A stretch of 64,000 nucleotides of DNA from Bacillus zhangzhouensis (GCA_025809375.1 CP099514.1:682001-746000), one strand, 5' to 3'; shown: positions 33,727 through 42,614, counted from the stretch's first letter. Numbers and translations: made by a program. Notes: generated by a model not told the origin, from the sequence alone.

Positions 33727-36288
33727 ATGTGGAACAAAAAAACGGGTATAACGATCTTAAAAATGCTTTTTCCGATCGTGATTATCCTTGTCTTGATCTT
33801 TGTCGCGAAGCAGGAGCTGACGGGACTTTCCATTAAAAAGACGTTTTATATTATTGACAGCTTGAACCGAATGGATTTGTTTATTCTTGTCTTTCTTGGA
33901 CTTGTCGCGGTTTTATCGATGTCCTTATATGATTTTATTTTACGAAAAAGCCTTGATATGCCCATCAGCGGATGGAAAACGATACGCATTTCCTGGATTG
34001 CAAACTCCTTTAACAGTGTTCTTGGATTTGGCGGTCTATCAGGAGCGGGACTTAGAACGCTTCTCTATAAGGAGTACATAACAGATACGAAAAAACTGCT
34101 GAAAGGCATTGCCCTTTTGACTTCCTCTGTCCTTTTGGGCTTATCTATTTTCAGTGATCTGATCTTGGTCAGGGTGCTTCCTGTTGAAAGTATTATCAGC
34201 CAGGAGCCGTGGCTATGGGCATTTGTCATTATCTTTTCCTGTATTGTACCGATATATATTGTCATGGCATCCGTTCGAAAAAGCTCAAATGAGAATGGAC
34301 TGAAGCATCCAATTTACGCTTATATCGGTGCATCGTTTTTAGAATGGTTGGCAGCTGGACTTGTCATGTACATGGCTGTCGTTTCTATGGGGATGAATGT
34401 CGATGTCCGAATTGTATTAGGTGTATTTGCGATTGCGTCAATCGGCGGTTTAATCAGTATGGTTCCGGGCGGATTTGGTTCGTTTGACCTCATCTTTTTA
34501 CTGAGCATGCAGTACATTGGTTTTGATAAAGAGATGGTGCTGACGGCGCTCGTATTGTACCGTTTCGTGTACTCAATCTTCCCGTTTATCCTAGGGCTTT
34601 GTCTAGCTGCTTACGATTTAACGGGAACGACGCTTAGACGTCTTGAAGGCAATCCGAAAATGGCATCTGCTATTGAAACAACGAACGTTTTAATTGTTTT
34701 ACACCGTGCTTTATTAATCCGGTTATTGTACGGATCGTTATCCATTTTAACCTTTGGAAGCGGCTTGCTTATCATGGCGTCTGTTGTGTTTCCAGTCGAT
34801 CGATTAGGTGTGATTACCAGCATTCCGCGCTTTCTGTTATCGGGATTTAATGGTCTTTCTTTAATGTTCGGAATCATTCTGATGATTTTGTCTATTGAAG
34901 TGTATAAAAGAACGAAAAGATCGTACGTGCTGACAATGATCTCCTTAGCAGGGGGTTTTGTGTTTACTTTGTTAAAGGGGTTTAACCTCAGTCTGATCTT
35001 TTTTTTGCCAGTCATCATGGCTGTGTTTTTCTCTCTTCGAAATCAATTTGTGAAGCAGCAGGCACCTTATTCCTTGTATCAGTTTGTGACAGCTGCCGCT
35101 GGTTATTTACTCGTGCTGTTCAACTATAATGTCATTGGCAACTTTATTTGGACAAAAATCGGGCATTTCTTGAGTAAGGATTACTTGGTGCATAATGAAC
35201 GGCATATCACGATGACAAGCATGATTGCTCTCATCGGTGTACCGCTTTTCTTCTTCATTAGTAAATTGATTTTTAATAAGAAAGCATTTCCGATTGGAGA
35301 AAAAGCAGATGAGGAAAAATTAAAAACATTTTTAGAAGAAAAGGGCGGAAATGCCCTCAGTCATCTTGGCTTTTTAGGTGACAAAAAACTATTTTTCTCA
35401 AGTGATGGAGAAGCGATGCTTCAGTTTGGACAAATTGGCCGCTGCGTCATTGTGCTCGGTGATCCATCTGGACGTGAGTCATCTTATCCGCTTGTACTTG
35501 AAGAGTTTTTACAGGAGACAGAAAAAGCCGGATACCGCGTCGCTTTTTATCAAGTAGAACGAGAAGGGATGGCTCTCTATCATGACTTAGGCTTTCACTT
35601 CTTTAAGCTTGGGGAAGAAGCCATGGTCGATTTAGAAACGTTTTCTCTGTCAGGCAAGAAAAAATCAAATTTACGAGCTGTGGCGAATAAGTTTGAACGA
35701 GAAGGCTACACCTTTGACATGCTGGAACCGCCCTTTTCAAATGAGTTGATATCAACCTTAAAACAGATCTCTGACAGCTGGCTCGGGAAGAAAAAAGAAA
35801 AAGGGTTTTCGCTCGGTTATTTTCAAAAAGACTATCTTCAAAAAGCGCCTATTGCGATTCTAAAGGATGAACAAGGGCAAATCATTTCTTTTGTATCATT
35901 GATGCCGATGTATCAAGAAGGGGAGATTTCCATTGATTTAATGCGTCATATGCATGATGCACCGAACGGGATAATGGATGCGCTGTTTATCCACCTGTTT
36001 CAATGGGCGAAAGAAAAAGGCTACAAATCGTTTAACATGGGAATGGCACCTTTATCGAATGTAGGGACGTTCCATCAGTCCTTTCTCACGGAGCGTTTGG
36101 CGAGTGTCATTTTCAACAATGTCAGATATATGTACAGCTTCAGCGGATTACGGTCGTTTAAACAAAAATATAAGCCTGAATGGCGCGGGAAATATTTAGC
36201 GTATAAAAAGAATACGTCACTGCCTGTCACAATGGTGCTTGTCACCAAACTGATCGGGATGGACCCAAATCGAAACCAGCATCCATAA
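33727..36288 (+). CDS. mprF: MprF, phosphatidylglycerol lysyltransferase/flippase
   Basis: 853 residues. The N-terminal 500 or so residues hold about 14 membrane helices, including the flippase part (IRISWIANSFNSVLGFGGLSGAGLR). The C-terminal 330 residues are the cytosolic synthase domain (HLGFLGDKKLFFSSDGEAML, then NLRAVANKFEREGYTF and FNMGMAPLSNVG). The enzyme transfers Lys from lysyl-tRNA to phosphatidylglycerol and flips the product outward, lowering surface charge and protecting against cationic peptides. Length matches B. subtilis MprF (about 856). Confidence 0.95.
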   Translation: MWNKKTGITILKMLFPIVIILVLIFVAKQELTGLSIKKTFYIIDSLNRMDLFILVFLGLVAVLSMSLYDFILRKSLDMPISGWKTIRISWIANSFNSVLGFGGLSGAGLRTLLYKEYITDTKKLLKGIALLTSSVLLGLSIFSDLILVRVLPVESIISQEPWLWAFVIIFSCIVPIYIVMASVRKSSNENGLKHPIYAYIGASFLEWLAAGLVMYMAVVSMGMNVDVRIVLGVFAIASIGGLISMVPGGFGSFDLIFLLSMQYIGFDKEMVLTALVLYRFVYSIFPFILGLCLAAYDLTGTTLRRLEGNPKMASAIETTNVLIVLHRALLIRLLYGSLSILTFGSGLLIMASVVFPVDRLGVITSIPRFLLSGFNGLSLMFGIILMILSIEVYKRTKRSYVLTMISLAGGFVFTLLKGFNLSLIFFLPVIMAVFFSLRNQFVKQQAPYSLYQFVTAAAGYLLVLFNYNVIGNFIWTKIGHFLSKDYLVHNERHITMTSMIALIGVPLFFFISKLIFNKKAFPIGEKADEEKLKTFLEEKGGNALSHLGFLGDKKLFFSSDGEAMLQFGQIGRCVIVLGDPSGRESSYPLVLEEFLQETEKAGYRVAFYQVEREGMALYHDLGFHFFKLGEEAMVDLETFSLSGKKKSNLRAVANKFEREGYTFDMLEPPFSNELISTLKQISDSWLGKKKEKGFSLGYFQKDYLQKAPIAILKDEQGQIISFVSLMPMYQEGEISIDLMRHMHDAPNGIMDALFIHLFQWAKEKGYKSFNMGMAPLSNVGTFHQSFLTERLASVIFNNVRYMYSFSGLRSFKQKYKPEWRGKYLAYKKNTSLPVTMVLVTKLIGMDPNRNQHP

Positions 36289-36303
36289 ACCAAAAGACCT
36301 TTA

Positions 36304-36333
36304 CCTTTCACTAGGTGAAGGTTTTTTTAGACA
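36304..36333 (+). terminator. rho-independent terminator of mprF
   Basis: ACCTTTCAC pairs with GGTGAAGGT around two bases, followed by seven T. Confidence 0.85.
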
Positions 36334-36380
36334 AAAGAATAGCAAAAGTGGTAAAGTTGAAGGATAAGGGGGATGTTCAT

Positions 36381-36929
36381 ATGACATTAAATGAATGGTT
36401 TACAAAGGGATTATCTGAACGTACATATGTACACAGCATGGAGAAAAACCGGGAAAATCTGCTCACGGTGTACAACCAGTACGCAATTCATCAAAAAGAA
36501 AAAGAGCTGCTTCAAAAGCTGCAAAAGAAAAAACTCAGAGCGCTTGTCATCACAGCGGATTGGTGCGGAGATGCGATGGTCAATGTCCCAATTTTCATGC
36601 GGATTGCAAATGAAGCACTCATTGATGCACGCTATTTCATTCGAGATGAGCATCTAGACCTGATGGATCAGTATTTAACGAACGGGACCGCAAGATCGAT
36701 TCCGATTATCGTCATCATTGATCAGGACGGGAATGAAGTGGGGAAATGGGGACCTCGCTCAGCAGAAGCACAGCGCTTTGTCGACGAGAAAAAACCGGAC
36801 AAAGATGCACCTGATTATGAAGAAGCTTTTCAAGTATTTGCGAAAGAAGCCGCACATCACTATACGACAGACCGTTACTTATGGAAAGATATTGAGAAAG
36901 AAATAGTAGAAGTTTTGGCAAAAATATAA
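36381..36929 (+). CDS. thioredoxin-fold protein
   Basis: 182 residues from ATG 36381, seven bases after AAGGGGG; an upstream in-frame start at 36315 lies inside the mprF terminator and is rejected. Thioredoxin fold with VITADWCGDAMVNVPIF near 57-73, where only one of the two redox cysteines is present (WCGD), and the cis-Pro loop ARSIPIIVIID. Such single-Cys members are common in Bacillus and are not assigned a function. It stands alone between two terminators. Confidence 0.8.
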   Translation: MTLNEWFTKGLSERTYVHSMEKNRENLLTVYNQYAIHQKEKELLQKLQKKKLRALVITADWCGDAMVNVPIFMRIANEALIDARYFIRDEHLDLMDQYLTNGTARSIPIIVIIDQDGNEVGKWGPRSAEAQRFVDEKKPDKDAPDYEEAFQVFAKEAAHHYTTDRYLWKDIEKEIVEVLAKI

Positions 36930-36932
36930 ACC

Positions 36933-36970
36933 AAAAGACTACTTCGCCGCAATGGGAAGTAGTCTTTTTT
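36933..36970 (+). terminator. rho-independent terminator
   Basis: AAAAGACTACTTC at 36933-36945 pairs with GAAGTAGTCTTTT at 36956-36968 and is followed by T. Confidence 0.85.
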
Positions 36971-37261
36971 TAACTTGCTTTTGCGTTTTACCTACAAAAC
37001 ACCGCATAAAGATGTAGAAAACCGCAGAATTCTATCAAATACCGCAGAAAACCGCAAAGCACCACGATTTTCCCAACCACTTTTTATTGAAAAACCCCAT
37101 ATAACCTATGAAATCAATCATTTTGCCCTTATCAAAAGGATCATATAACGCACAACGGTTGGCTTTTTCCCAATACAAGAGGCCCAGCAACTATAGTAAT
37201 CTAGTTGTAATCTCCTTTGAACGAACTAAAAAAATGACGGAAAAGGACAGGCGATCAATTT
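36971..37261. other. intergenic stretch with four short ACCGCA repeats
   Basis: About 290 bases without a gene. Between 36999 and 37065 the hexamer ACCGCA occurs four times in A-rich context (ACACCGCAT, AAACCGCAG, ATACCGCAG, AAACCGCAA) at irregular spacing. The rest shows nothing I can name. Confidence 0.4.
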
Positions 37262-37729
37262 ATGAAAAAAATCATCTATCTCGATAAAGAAAAAAAGAAG
37301 CTCGCTGAATCGAAAAAAAGAGAACAGCGTTCCATCAAATCACTAAGACTGCTTGTGTTTTATGACGGACAAAGTCCTTCATGTGCAAAAGCAATTGACT
37401 TGTTAAAATCACTCGATTGGAAAAATCGGATTCACTTTGAATCCTTTAGAAACTCGCAGCTGCTCAGGCTGAATAAAATAAGTGAAGAGAAAGCAGAAAA
37501 ACGAATCGTGTCTATTTCCTTAGCTAAAAATCAAAAGAATTCAGGGATCTATACTTGGCTGCGTATGGCTTGCCATATCCCTGCATTGTGGGGAACGGTC
37601 CCATTCATCGTGCTCAGTATTTGGCTGGGCTTTGGACAGCATGCGTACGATTTCTTTGCAAAAAGACGGTATATTCATTCTGTCAAACGGATGAACCATC
37701 ATGATACAGATCAACAAAAGACCATTTAA
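37262..37729 (+). CDS. DCC-family (DUF393) thiol-disulfide oxidoreductase-like protein
   Basis: 155 residues. The N-terminal 40 residues are very basic. The domain starts at LLVFYDGQSPSCAKAI, which corresponds to the DxxCxxC motif of DCC proteins with the first Cys replaced by Ser-Pro, leaving a single Cys. A C-terminal hydrophobic stretch (WGTVPFIVLSIWLGFG) may be a membrane anchor. With one Cys, classical disulfide exchange is doubtful. Convergent with the regulator that follows. Confidence 0.7.
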   Translation: MKKIIYLDKEKKKLAESKKREQRSIKSLRLLVFYDGQSPSCAKAIDLLKSLDWKNRIHFESFRNSQLLRLNKISEEKAEKRIVSISLAKNQKNSGIYTWLRMACHIPALWGTVPFIVLSIWLGFGQHAYDFFAKRRYIHSVKRMNHHDTDQQKTI

Positions 37730-37736
37730 TAAATAG

Positions 37737-37778
37737 AAAAAGCATGACCTTCGATCGGCAGAAGGTCATGCTTTTTTG
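37737..37778. terminator. bidirectional terminator
   Basis: AAAAAGCATGACCTTC pairs with GAAGGTCATGCTTTTT, separating the DUF393 gene from the convergent HTH-TPR regulator. Confidence 0.9.
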
Positions 37779-39022
37779 TAATAGGGAAGATATACTGTTA
37801 AATGATCTAGCAGCTTCTTTGTGTAGAACTTATATGCCTGCTCATCAAGCTCAGCACCTGCATAGGTAAGCAAGGTTCTAAGAGCAAACAAATATTCACT
37901 GTGCAGCGCATTGTGTTCAAAATAAGGAAGGGCTGCTTCGACCAAATAGGTTTTCAAATCAAGAGGATTTTCCTCAATCATTAATTTATAGATTTTGATC
38001 ATATATAAACACTTTGGCTGAATACGAGGCTGTTTTAAGAGCTCATGTATGTAGGGAAGTGCTTTTTTTCGGTCATATTCAGCATATAGTGTCGCAATTT
38101 CATATAGCGTTTCACAGTAACGGTCTTCTATCTGTTGTTGATTAAAGTAATTGAGTGAATCTAGTAAATAAGGCACAGCTGAAGAGAAATCGCCTTCACG
38201 TTTTAAGAGCACCCCATAATAAAAATAAGCGGACATTTTAATATAGGCATCAGGGTGAAGGGAAGTGTGCAAAATCACTTCCTTTATATATTTCTTCGCA
38301 GTTTGATAGGCTTTTAGTTCAAGTGAGATCACGCCGTGAATGAGTGTACAGTGAATAATCCGCTTGAAATTGTTCTTTTGTCTATATAAATCCATCGCTT
38401 GATGTGTCGCTTCAAGTGCATCACCCAGCTGTCCCATGTTGCCAAGTGCTTTTGCATAGTGATAATACAAATCACTTTGTTCAACTGAGGGGTAGGAAAA
38501 GCAGCTTTCAAGCTTTTTCAATCCATCTTCAAGCTGACCAATTTTAATTTGATAAATACCTTCTAGATATTCAAAAATTTCTTTTTCCGTTTCAATAAAG
38601 GTTTTTTCGAATTTTTTGAGCACACGGTGTGTTTTTAAGGCAAGAGACTGTTTTTCGGTTAATAAATAAAATTGAAATAAGGACAAATGGTACTGAATGC
38701 CTAAATCTAGCGAAAAGAACTGCTCCTCGTGCTGAATAATCATTTCAGCATTTTGTTCAGCCTGATCGAGAGCATAGAAATACATATTCATTTGAAACTC
38801 ATCCAAGAGTGATAGCAAATGTCGCGCCTTTTGCGACAGCGTTTCTTGGCTGATGCCCAGCCGTTCCAGCAACAGATTGATCGTATCTTGATTGGCCTCC
38901 TTTGAGCCATTTTCAATTTTACTTAAATGAGAGACAGAACAAATTCCTTCTGCCAATTCAGATTGGGTCATATTTTGTTTATAACGATAGAGCTTAATGA
39001 TTTGTCCAATATTGATTTTCAT
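37766..39022 (-). CDS. HTH-TPR regulator of the PlcR/NprR (RRNPP) type
   Basis: 418 residues from ATG 39022, with GGAAAGGAGG upstream; a TTG eight codons earlier sits on the ribosome site. The N-terminal 65 residues are a Cro/C1-type helix-turn-helix (TQSELAEGICSVSHLSKIENG). The rest is a long run of helical hairpins of the tetratricopeptide type (YYHYAKALGNMGQLGDALEATHQAM). This is the build of quorum-sensing regulators that bind short secreted peptides. No cognate pro-peptide gene was found directly up- or downstream, so a peptide ligand is not proven. Confidence 0.8.
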   Translation of the reverse strand: MKINIGQIIKLYRYKQNMTQSELAEGICSVSHLSKIENGSKEANQDTINLLLERLGISQETLSQKARHLLSLLDEFQMNMYFYALDQAEQNAEMIIQHEEQFFSLDLGIQYHLSLFQFYLLTEKQSLALKTHRVLKKFEKTFIETEKEIFEYLEGIYQIKIGQLEDGLKKLESCFSYPSVEQSDLYYHYAKALGNMGQLGDALEATHQAMDLYRQKNNFKRIIHCTLIHGVISLELKAYQTAKKYIKEVILHTSLHPDAYIKMSAYFYYGVLLKREGDFSSAVPYLLDSLNYFNQQQIEDRYCETLYEIATLYAEYDRKKALPYIHELLKQPRIQPKCLYMIKIYKLMIEENPLDLKTYLVEAALPYFEHNALHSEYLFALRTLLTYAGAELDEQAYKFYTKKLLDHLTVYLPYYKKA

Positions 39023-39220
39023 TCCATCCAGAAGCCTCCTTTCCAATCATGGTTGAAAGCCTTTTGACAAAAAAACCGGATCAGACAAAATGGGAATACT
39101 TTAAAATCATTTCATCATCTTGGCTTTTTTCTCAAAATTTGTTTAAAACGTAATATGATTGTAACATTACTTGAAAAAGTCAAACAACTATTTAGCAGAT
39201 GGGGAGGAGAGATACTTGAT

Positions 39221-39269
39221 TTGCAACTGCACGCGATGATGTTTATAATGTGAATGAGAATCAATTTCA
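39221..39269 (+). promoter_or_regulatory. yfhC promoter with Fur box
   Basis: TTGCAA at 39221-39226 and TATAAT at 39244-39249 are spaced by 17 bases. TGAGAATCAATTTCA at 39255-39269 follows at once and matches the 7-1-7 Fur motif (TGATAAT-N-ATTATCA) with three mismatches. I recall yfhC as a Fur-regulon member in B. subtilis. Confidence 0.7.
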
Positions 39270-39296
39270 ATTAAATTGATTGAAAGGATGACATTT

Positions 39297-39884
39297 ATGC
39301 CAGAAACGAAACCACAAACAGAAGCGTTAACGGTTCGAGACGCTGTCAGATATAGACGATCGATTCGAAAATTCAAAGAAACACCAGTGACCATTGAGCA
39401 GCTTCAGACGCTATTAGAGGATGCAGTCTACGCACCGAACCATAAAATCACGGAGCCGTGGCGCTTTTTATATGCGGTGACGGATGAGGCCAAAGCAACT
39501 TTTGTTGATCGCTTCATAGCTTTCTTTCAACGTCACAACCCAGATGCAAAAGAAGAAAAGATCAATCAATACAGAGAATACTTTTCAAAGGTCCCAGCGC
39601 TTTTACTTGTCGTGCTAAAAGAAGACGAGAACCCTGTGGTGAGAAATGATGATTTTGCCGCCGTGAGCGCGCTCATTCAGAATCTCCAGCTGCTTGCATG
39701 GGATCAAGGGATCGGAATGGTATGGAAGAGCGGTCGTATTTTATACGACAAAGGCTTTCAACAAGACATGGGATTAAAGGAAAACGAGCGGTTTGCTGCG
39801 ATCCTTCATATTGGTTATCCAGAAGAGGTGCCTGAGGAAAAACCGCGCCAGAAAGCGTCAAGTCTTCTTACTGAAATTAAATGA
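39297..39884 (+). CDS. yfhC: YfhC, nitroreductase-family protein
   Basis: 195 residues from ATG 39297, nine bases after GAAAGG. FMN-dependent nitroreductase fold with the FMN-binding Arg pair in VRYRRSIRKF, the APNHKITEPWRF loop and NLQLLAWDQGIGMVW. It probably reduces quinones or nitro compounds with NAD(P)H; the physiological substrate is unknown. It starts the conserved yfhC-yfhD-yfhE-yfhF-recX block. Confidence 0.88.
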   Translation: MPETKPQTEALTVRDAVRYRRSIRKFKETPVTIEQLQTLLEDAVYAPNHKITEPWRFLYAVTDEAKATFVDRFIAFFQRHNPDAKEEKINQYREYFSKVPALLLVVLKEDENPVVRNDDFAAVSALIQNLQLLAWDQGIGMVWKSGRILYDKGFQQDMGLKENERFAAILHIGYPEEVPEEKPRQKASSLLTEIK

Positions 39885-39887
39885 AAT

Positions 39888-39920
39888 AAAAGCAGACCAC
39901 TGAATAAGGTCTGCTTTTTT
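39888..39920. terminator. bidirectional terminator
   Basis: AAAGCAGACC pairs with GGTCTGCTTT between yfhC and yfhD, with T run to the right. Confidence 0.85.
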
Positions 39921-39922
39921 AC

Positions 39923-40078
39923 TTATTGTTTTTTGGCGCGCTGATCGGCTGCTTTCATACGTGCCATTGCTTTTACGTCATTCGGATCTGCAAGTTCTTT
40001 GGAAAATTCAACATATTCACCATCCGTCTCTTGTGCCGCGAGCTCGTGGTTGGATTTTTTGTGTTGGTCTTTTTTCAA
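39923..40078 (-). CDS. yfhD: YfhD, small hydrophilic protein
   Basis: 51 residues from TTG 40078, after GGAGGGAAAGG. Highly charged, reading LKKDQHKKSN at the start, then EYVEFSKELADPND and AADQRAKKQ at the end, the signature of the YfhD family. Function unknown. It lies between yfhC and yfhE as in B. subtilis. Larger plus-strand open frames over this stretch are shadows. Confidence 0.85.
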   Translation of the reverse strand: MKKDQHKKSNHELAAQETDGEYVEFSKELADPNDVKAMARMKAADQRAKKQ

Positions 40079-40139
40079 AGCCTTTCCCTCCTTTACAAGA
40101 TCACTTTAGTTATGTGTTTGTTGGAGGGGAATATCCGTC

Positions 40140-40250
40140 TTATTTGTTTCTTTTTTCTGCTGCTCTTTCCGCTTTTTTGAATTCCTGCTGATACAGAACT
40201 TCCTGGGTTTTCTTCAGCTTTGAAGTTGGCTGGTGTTCTTTTTTCTTCAT
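40140..40250 (-). CDS. yfhE: YfhE, very small basic protein
   Basis: 36 residues from ATG 40250, with GAGGGGG upstream. Sequence KKTQEVLYQQEFKKAERAA is the YfhE family core. The length equals that of B. subtilis YfhE. Function unknown; conserved in position among Bacillus. Confidence 0.85.
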   Translation of the reverse strand: MKKKEHQPTSKLKKTQEVLYQQEFKKAERAAEKRNK

Positions 40251-40302
40251 CCAAATCGCCCCCTCATCTCATTTCTAATAGGGTGGGTGGTTTTGACAAA
40301 AT

Positions 40303-41199
40303 TTATTCCTCAGAATGCAAAATCGCTTCTTTTAGTTCAGGGTGCAAAAAGTCATAAGAAGAAAGTAGCGCCTTTTTTGGCAGAGCACGCTGGCCTTCTA
40401 AAACAAGTAATGACATGTCACCAAGTGCCGTTTTGATCACAAAAGATGGCACCTTCAGCCAGTGGGGACGGCGAAGGGCAGAAGCAATGGTTTGTCCAAG
40501 CTGTTTCATTTGAACAGGATTCGGTGATGTAGCATTGAGCGGGCCTGACAGGTCGTCATTATGAATTGCAAAAGCAATGAGATGTGCTACATCCTTAACA
40601 TGAATCCATGAAACCCATTGTGTACCAGAGCCGATTGTCCCGCCGGCAAACAGCTTGTAAGGAAGTGTCATCAGCGGCAGTGTGCCTTTTTCTCCTAACA
40701 CGACGCCAAAGCGTGTGTAGACCGTACGAATGCCGAGGGCTTCAATCTTTTGTCCTTCAGCCTCCCATCGCTTTGATGTATGACTTAAAAAATCAGTATC
40801 TGCAGGAGGTGATTCCTCCGTAAAGTCTTCTGTTTGAGATGTGCCATAAATCCCGACAGCACTTGCTTGAATCAGCACAGATGGTTTCGATTCCTGTGCT
40901 TCTATAATGCGTCTTACCTCTTGTGTTGATTTGAGACGGCTGGAGAGAATGCCTTCTTTTGCCTTGTCTGTCCAGCGTGTGAAAATGGATTTTCCAGCTA
41001 GGTTAATCCAGACATCAATGGCAGGCAGTTCATGCTCAGGCGCAGCACCTTCTGTTAGCCACTGCACGTAGTGTAAATGATTTTGTTCGGATTCCTTTGG
41101 ATTTCTTGTTAAAATATATAGATGATGTCCTTCAGCAGCCAGCACTTTTGTCACGTGCTGGCCGATAAAACCGGTTCCTCCGGTGATGGCGATATTCAA
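40303..41199 (-). CDS. yfhF: YfhF, SDR-type epimerase (TIGR01777 family)
   Basis: 298 residues from TTG 41199, preceded by AGGAGAG. The Rossmann motif ITGGTGFIGQHV is at 5-16. Family signs are DVWINLAGKSIFTRWT and SAVGIYGTS, followed by the C-terminal DUF1731-type segment (KVPSFVIKTALGDMS). NAD(P)-dependent sugar or quinone-type oxidoreductase of unknown substrate. Divergent from recX. Confidence 0.9.
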   Translation of the reverse strand: MNIAITGGTGFIGQHVTKVLAAEGHHLYILTRNPKESEQNHLHYVQWLTEGAAPEHELPAIDVWINLAGKSIFTRWTDKAKEGILSSRLKSTQEVRRIIEAQESKPSVLIQASAVGIYGTSQTEDFTEESPPADTDFLSHTSKRWEAEGQKIEALGIRTVYTRFGVVLGEKGTLPLMTLPYKLFAGGTIGSGTQWVSWIHVKDVAHLIAFAIHNDDLSGPLNATSPNPVQMKQLGQTIASALRRPHWLKVPSFVIKTALGDMSLLVLEGQRALPKKALLSSYDFLHPELKEAILHSEE

Positions 41200-41293
41200 T
41201 TGACATCTCTCCTCTCATATTATACATACCTATCTTTCACGATGTTGAATCAGAAAAAACATCCTAACTGTTTGGAAAAGGAGTGATCACAGG

Positions 41294-42085
41294 ATGCCCT
41301 ATATTACAAAAATTTCTGCTCAGAAAAACAATACAGAGCGGGTAAACATCTTTCTTGATGAAAAGTATGCCTTTAGCGTTGATTTAGATGTGCTCGTTCA
41401 GCACGATTTGAGAAAAGGAAAAGAGCTGGACGAAGCAGATATTATTGAGATTCAATTCGGTGATTCGGTCAAAAAAGGATTTCAGCAGGCCGTTGATTAT
41501 TTATCCTACCGAATGAGATCAGTAAAAGAAGTCACCGATTATTTAACGAAAAAAGAAATCCCTGCACCTGCTATTAGGGAAATTATACACAAATTGAAGC
41601 ATTATAAGTATGTAAATGATCTTGAATTTGCAGAAGCATATGTCAGCACCCACCGGAAAAAGAACAGCAAAGGACCGTCCGTCCTAAAAAAAGAATTAAA
41701 GCTCAAGGGGATAGACAATGATAAGATTGAACAGGCGCTATCGCAATACTCTGATGACTTACAGCTGGAGGAAGCTGTAAAGCAGGTTCTCAAGCTTGTC
41801 AAAAAAGAAAAAAATCGTTCTGCCAAAGAGATCGAGCATCGCATCAAGCTGCAGCTGCAGCGAAAGGGATTTTCGCTTGAGATCATTGATAAAGCTCTTC
41901 AAGAAGCCTATGATGGACAAGAAGAGGAAAAGGAAGAAGAAGCTCTGCTTTATATGCTGGAGAAGGCAAAACGCAAGGTAGGATATGACGGATCATTTGA
42001 AAAGAAGATGAAGGTGAAGCAATTTTTATTCAGAAAAGGCTTTGATCTCAATACAATTGATCACGCGTTAGACAAAGGGGAGTGA
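41294..42085 (+). CDS. recX: RecX, regulator of RecA
   Basis: 263 residues, ATG after AAAGGAGTGATC. Three helical-repeat modules follow an N-terminal beta extension (YITKISAQKNNTERVNIFLD). The family motifs SYRMRSVKEVTDYL and KGPSVLKKELKLKG are present. RecX binds RecA and controls filament growth during recombination and the SOS response. It is followed by yfhH three bases later, in one operon. Confidence 0.93.
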   Translation: MPYITKISAQKNNTERVNIFLDEKYAFSVDLDVLVQHDLRKGKELDEADIIEIQFGDSVKKGFQQAVDYLSYRMRSVKEVTDYLTKKEIPAPAIREIIHKLKHYKYVNDLEFAEAYVSTHRKKNSKGPSVLKKELKLKGIDNDKIEQALSQYSDDLQLEEAVKQVLKLVKKEKNRSAKEIEHRIKLQLQRKGFSLEIIDKALQEAYDGQEEEKEEEALLYMLEKAKRKVGYDGSFEKKMKVKQFLFRKGFDLNTIDHALDKGE

Positions 42086-42088
42086 CAG

Positions 42089-42403
42089 ATGGAAAAACGC
42101 TATAGTGAGATGACAGAATACGAATTGAAGCAGGAGATTGCCGCTCTTTCTGAAAAAGCACGAAAGGCCGAGCAGCTTGGCATTGTAAATGAATATGCAG
42201 TTTTAGAGCGGAAAATCGATATGGCGAAAGCTTATTTATTAGATCCAGCCTTGATTCAAACCAAAACGGTTTATCAAATCAAAGACACAGACGAGGAGTT
42301 TTATGTGGAATATCTAAATGGCGTTTTTGCGTGGGGATACAGAATATCAGCTCCAAATAAGGAAGAAGCCCTGCCGATTTCAATGCTTATGCAAAAGGAC
42401 TGA
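42089..42403 (+). CDS. yfhH: YfhH (DUF1811), function unknown
   Basis: 104 residues, equal to B. subtilis YfhH. An N-terminal helix (MTEYELKQEIAALSEKARKAEQ) is followed by a small SH3-like barrel (FYVEYLNGVFAWGYRI). The start is three bases after the recX stop. The last codons (MQKD) run into the first copy of the dispersed repeat. Confidence 0.9.
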   Translation: MEKRYSEMTEYELKQEIAALSEKARKAEQLGIVNEYAVLERKIDMAKAYLLDPALIQTKTVYQIKDTDEEFYVEYLNGVFAWGYRISAPNKEEALPISMLMQKD

Positions 42404-42405
42404 TC

Positions 42406-42581
42406 CAGCGTGTAGGCAAACCCCCGCATTCGGTGTCAGTCCTGCGTGCCAGTACTCACGAATGTCCAATTCGCTCCGTGCCAGTGCTCGTCCTTCCTAG
42501 GGCTGCAAAGGTTTTCTATCACGTTGAAAAGAAGACAAAGGGCTAAAATCAACATCATTTTAGCCCTTTGTCAACAATCTG
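42406..42581. repeat. dispersed intergenic repeat, copy 1 (176 bp)
   Basis: This stretch is repeated at 47362-47535 at roughly 90 percent identity by eye. It contains CCAATTCG, GTGCTCGTCCTTCC and AGGGCTGCAAAGG in both copies, and ends in an inverted repeat (ACAAAGGGCTAAAAT with ATTTTAGCCCTTTGT). AAAGGACTGATC flanks it on both sides (42394-42405 and 42582-42593). It encodes no open frame shared by both copies. B. subtilis 168 is known to carry a ~190 bp intergenic repeat in about ten copies; kinship is possible but untested. Confidence 0.8.
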
Positions 42582-42612
42582 AAAGGACTGATCCGATAGA
42601 TCAGTCCTTTTC
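42582..42612. terminator. bidirectional terminator
   Basis: AAAGGACTGATC pairs with GATCAGTCCTTT around five bases, with T run to the right. It lies between the repeat and the convergent spore-protein genes. Confidence 0.85.
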
Positions 42613-42614
42613 TT

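Noticed and set aside
36999..37065. ACCGCA repeats as a CRISPR array
   Set aside because: Repeat unit of six to nine bases with irregular spacing; no spacer-repeat structure and no cas genes in the window.
39926..40191. Hydrophobic plus-strand open frames
   Set aside because: They are the reverse of yfhD and yfhE, both of which have ribosome sites and family sequence.
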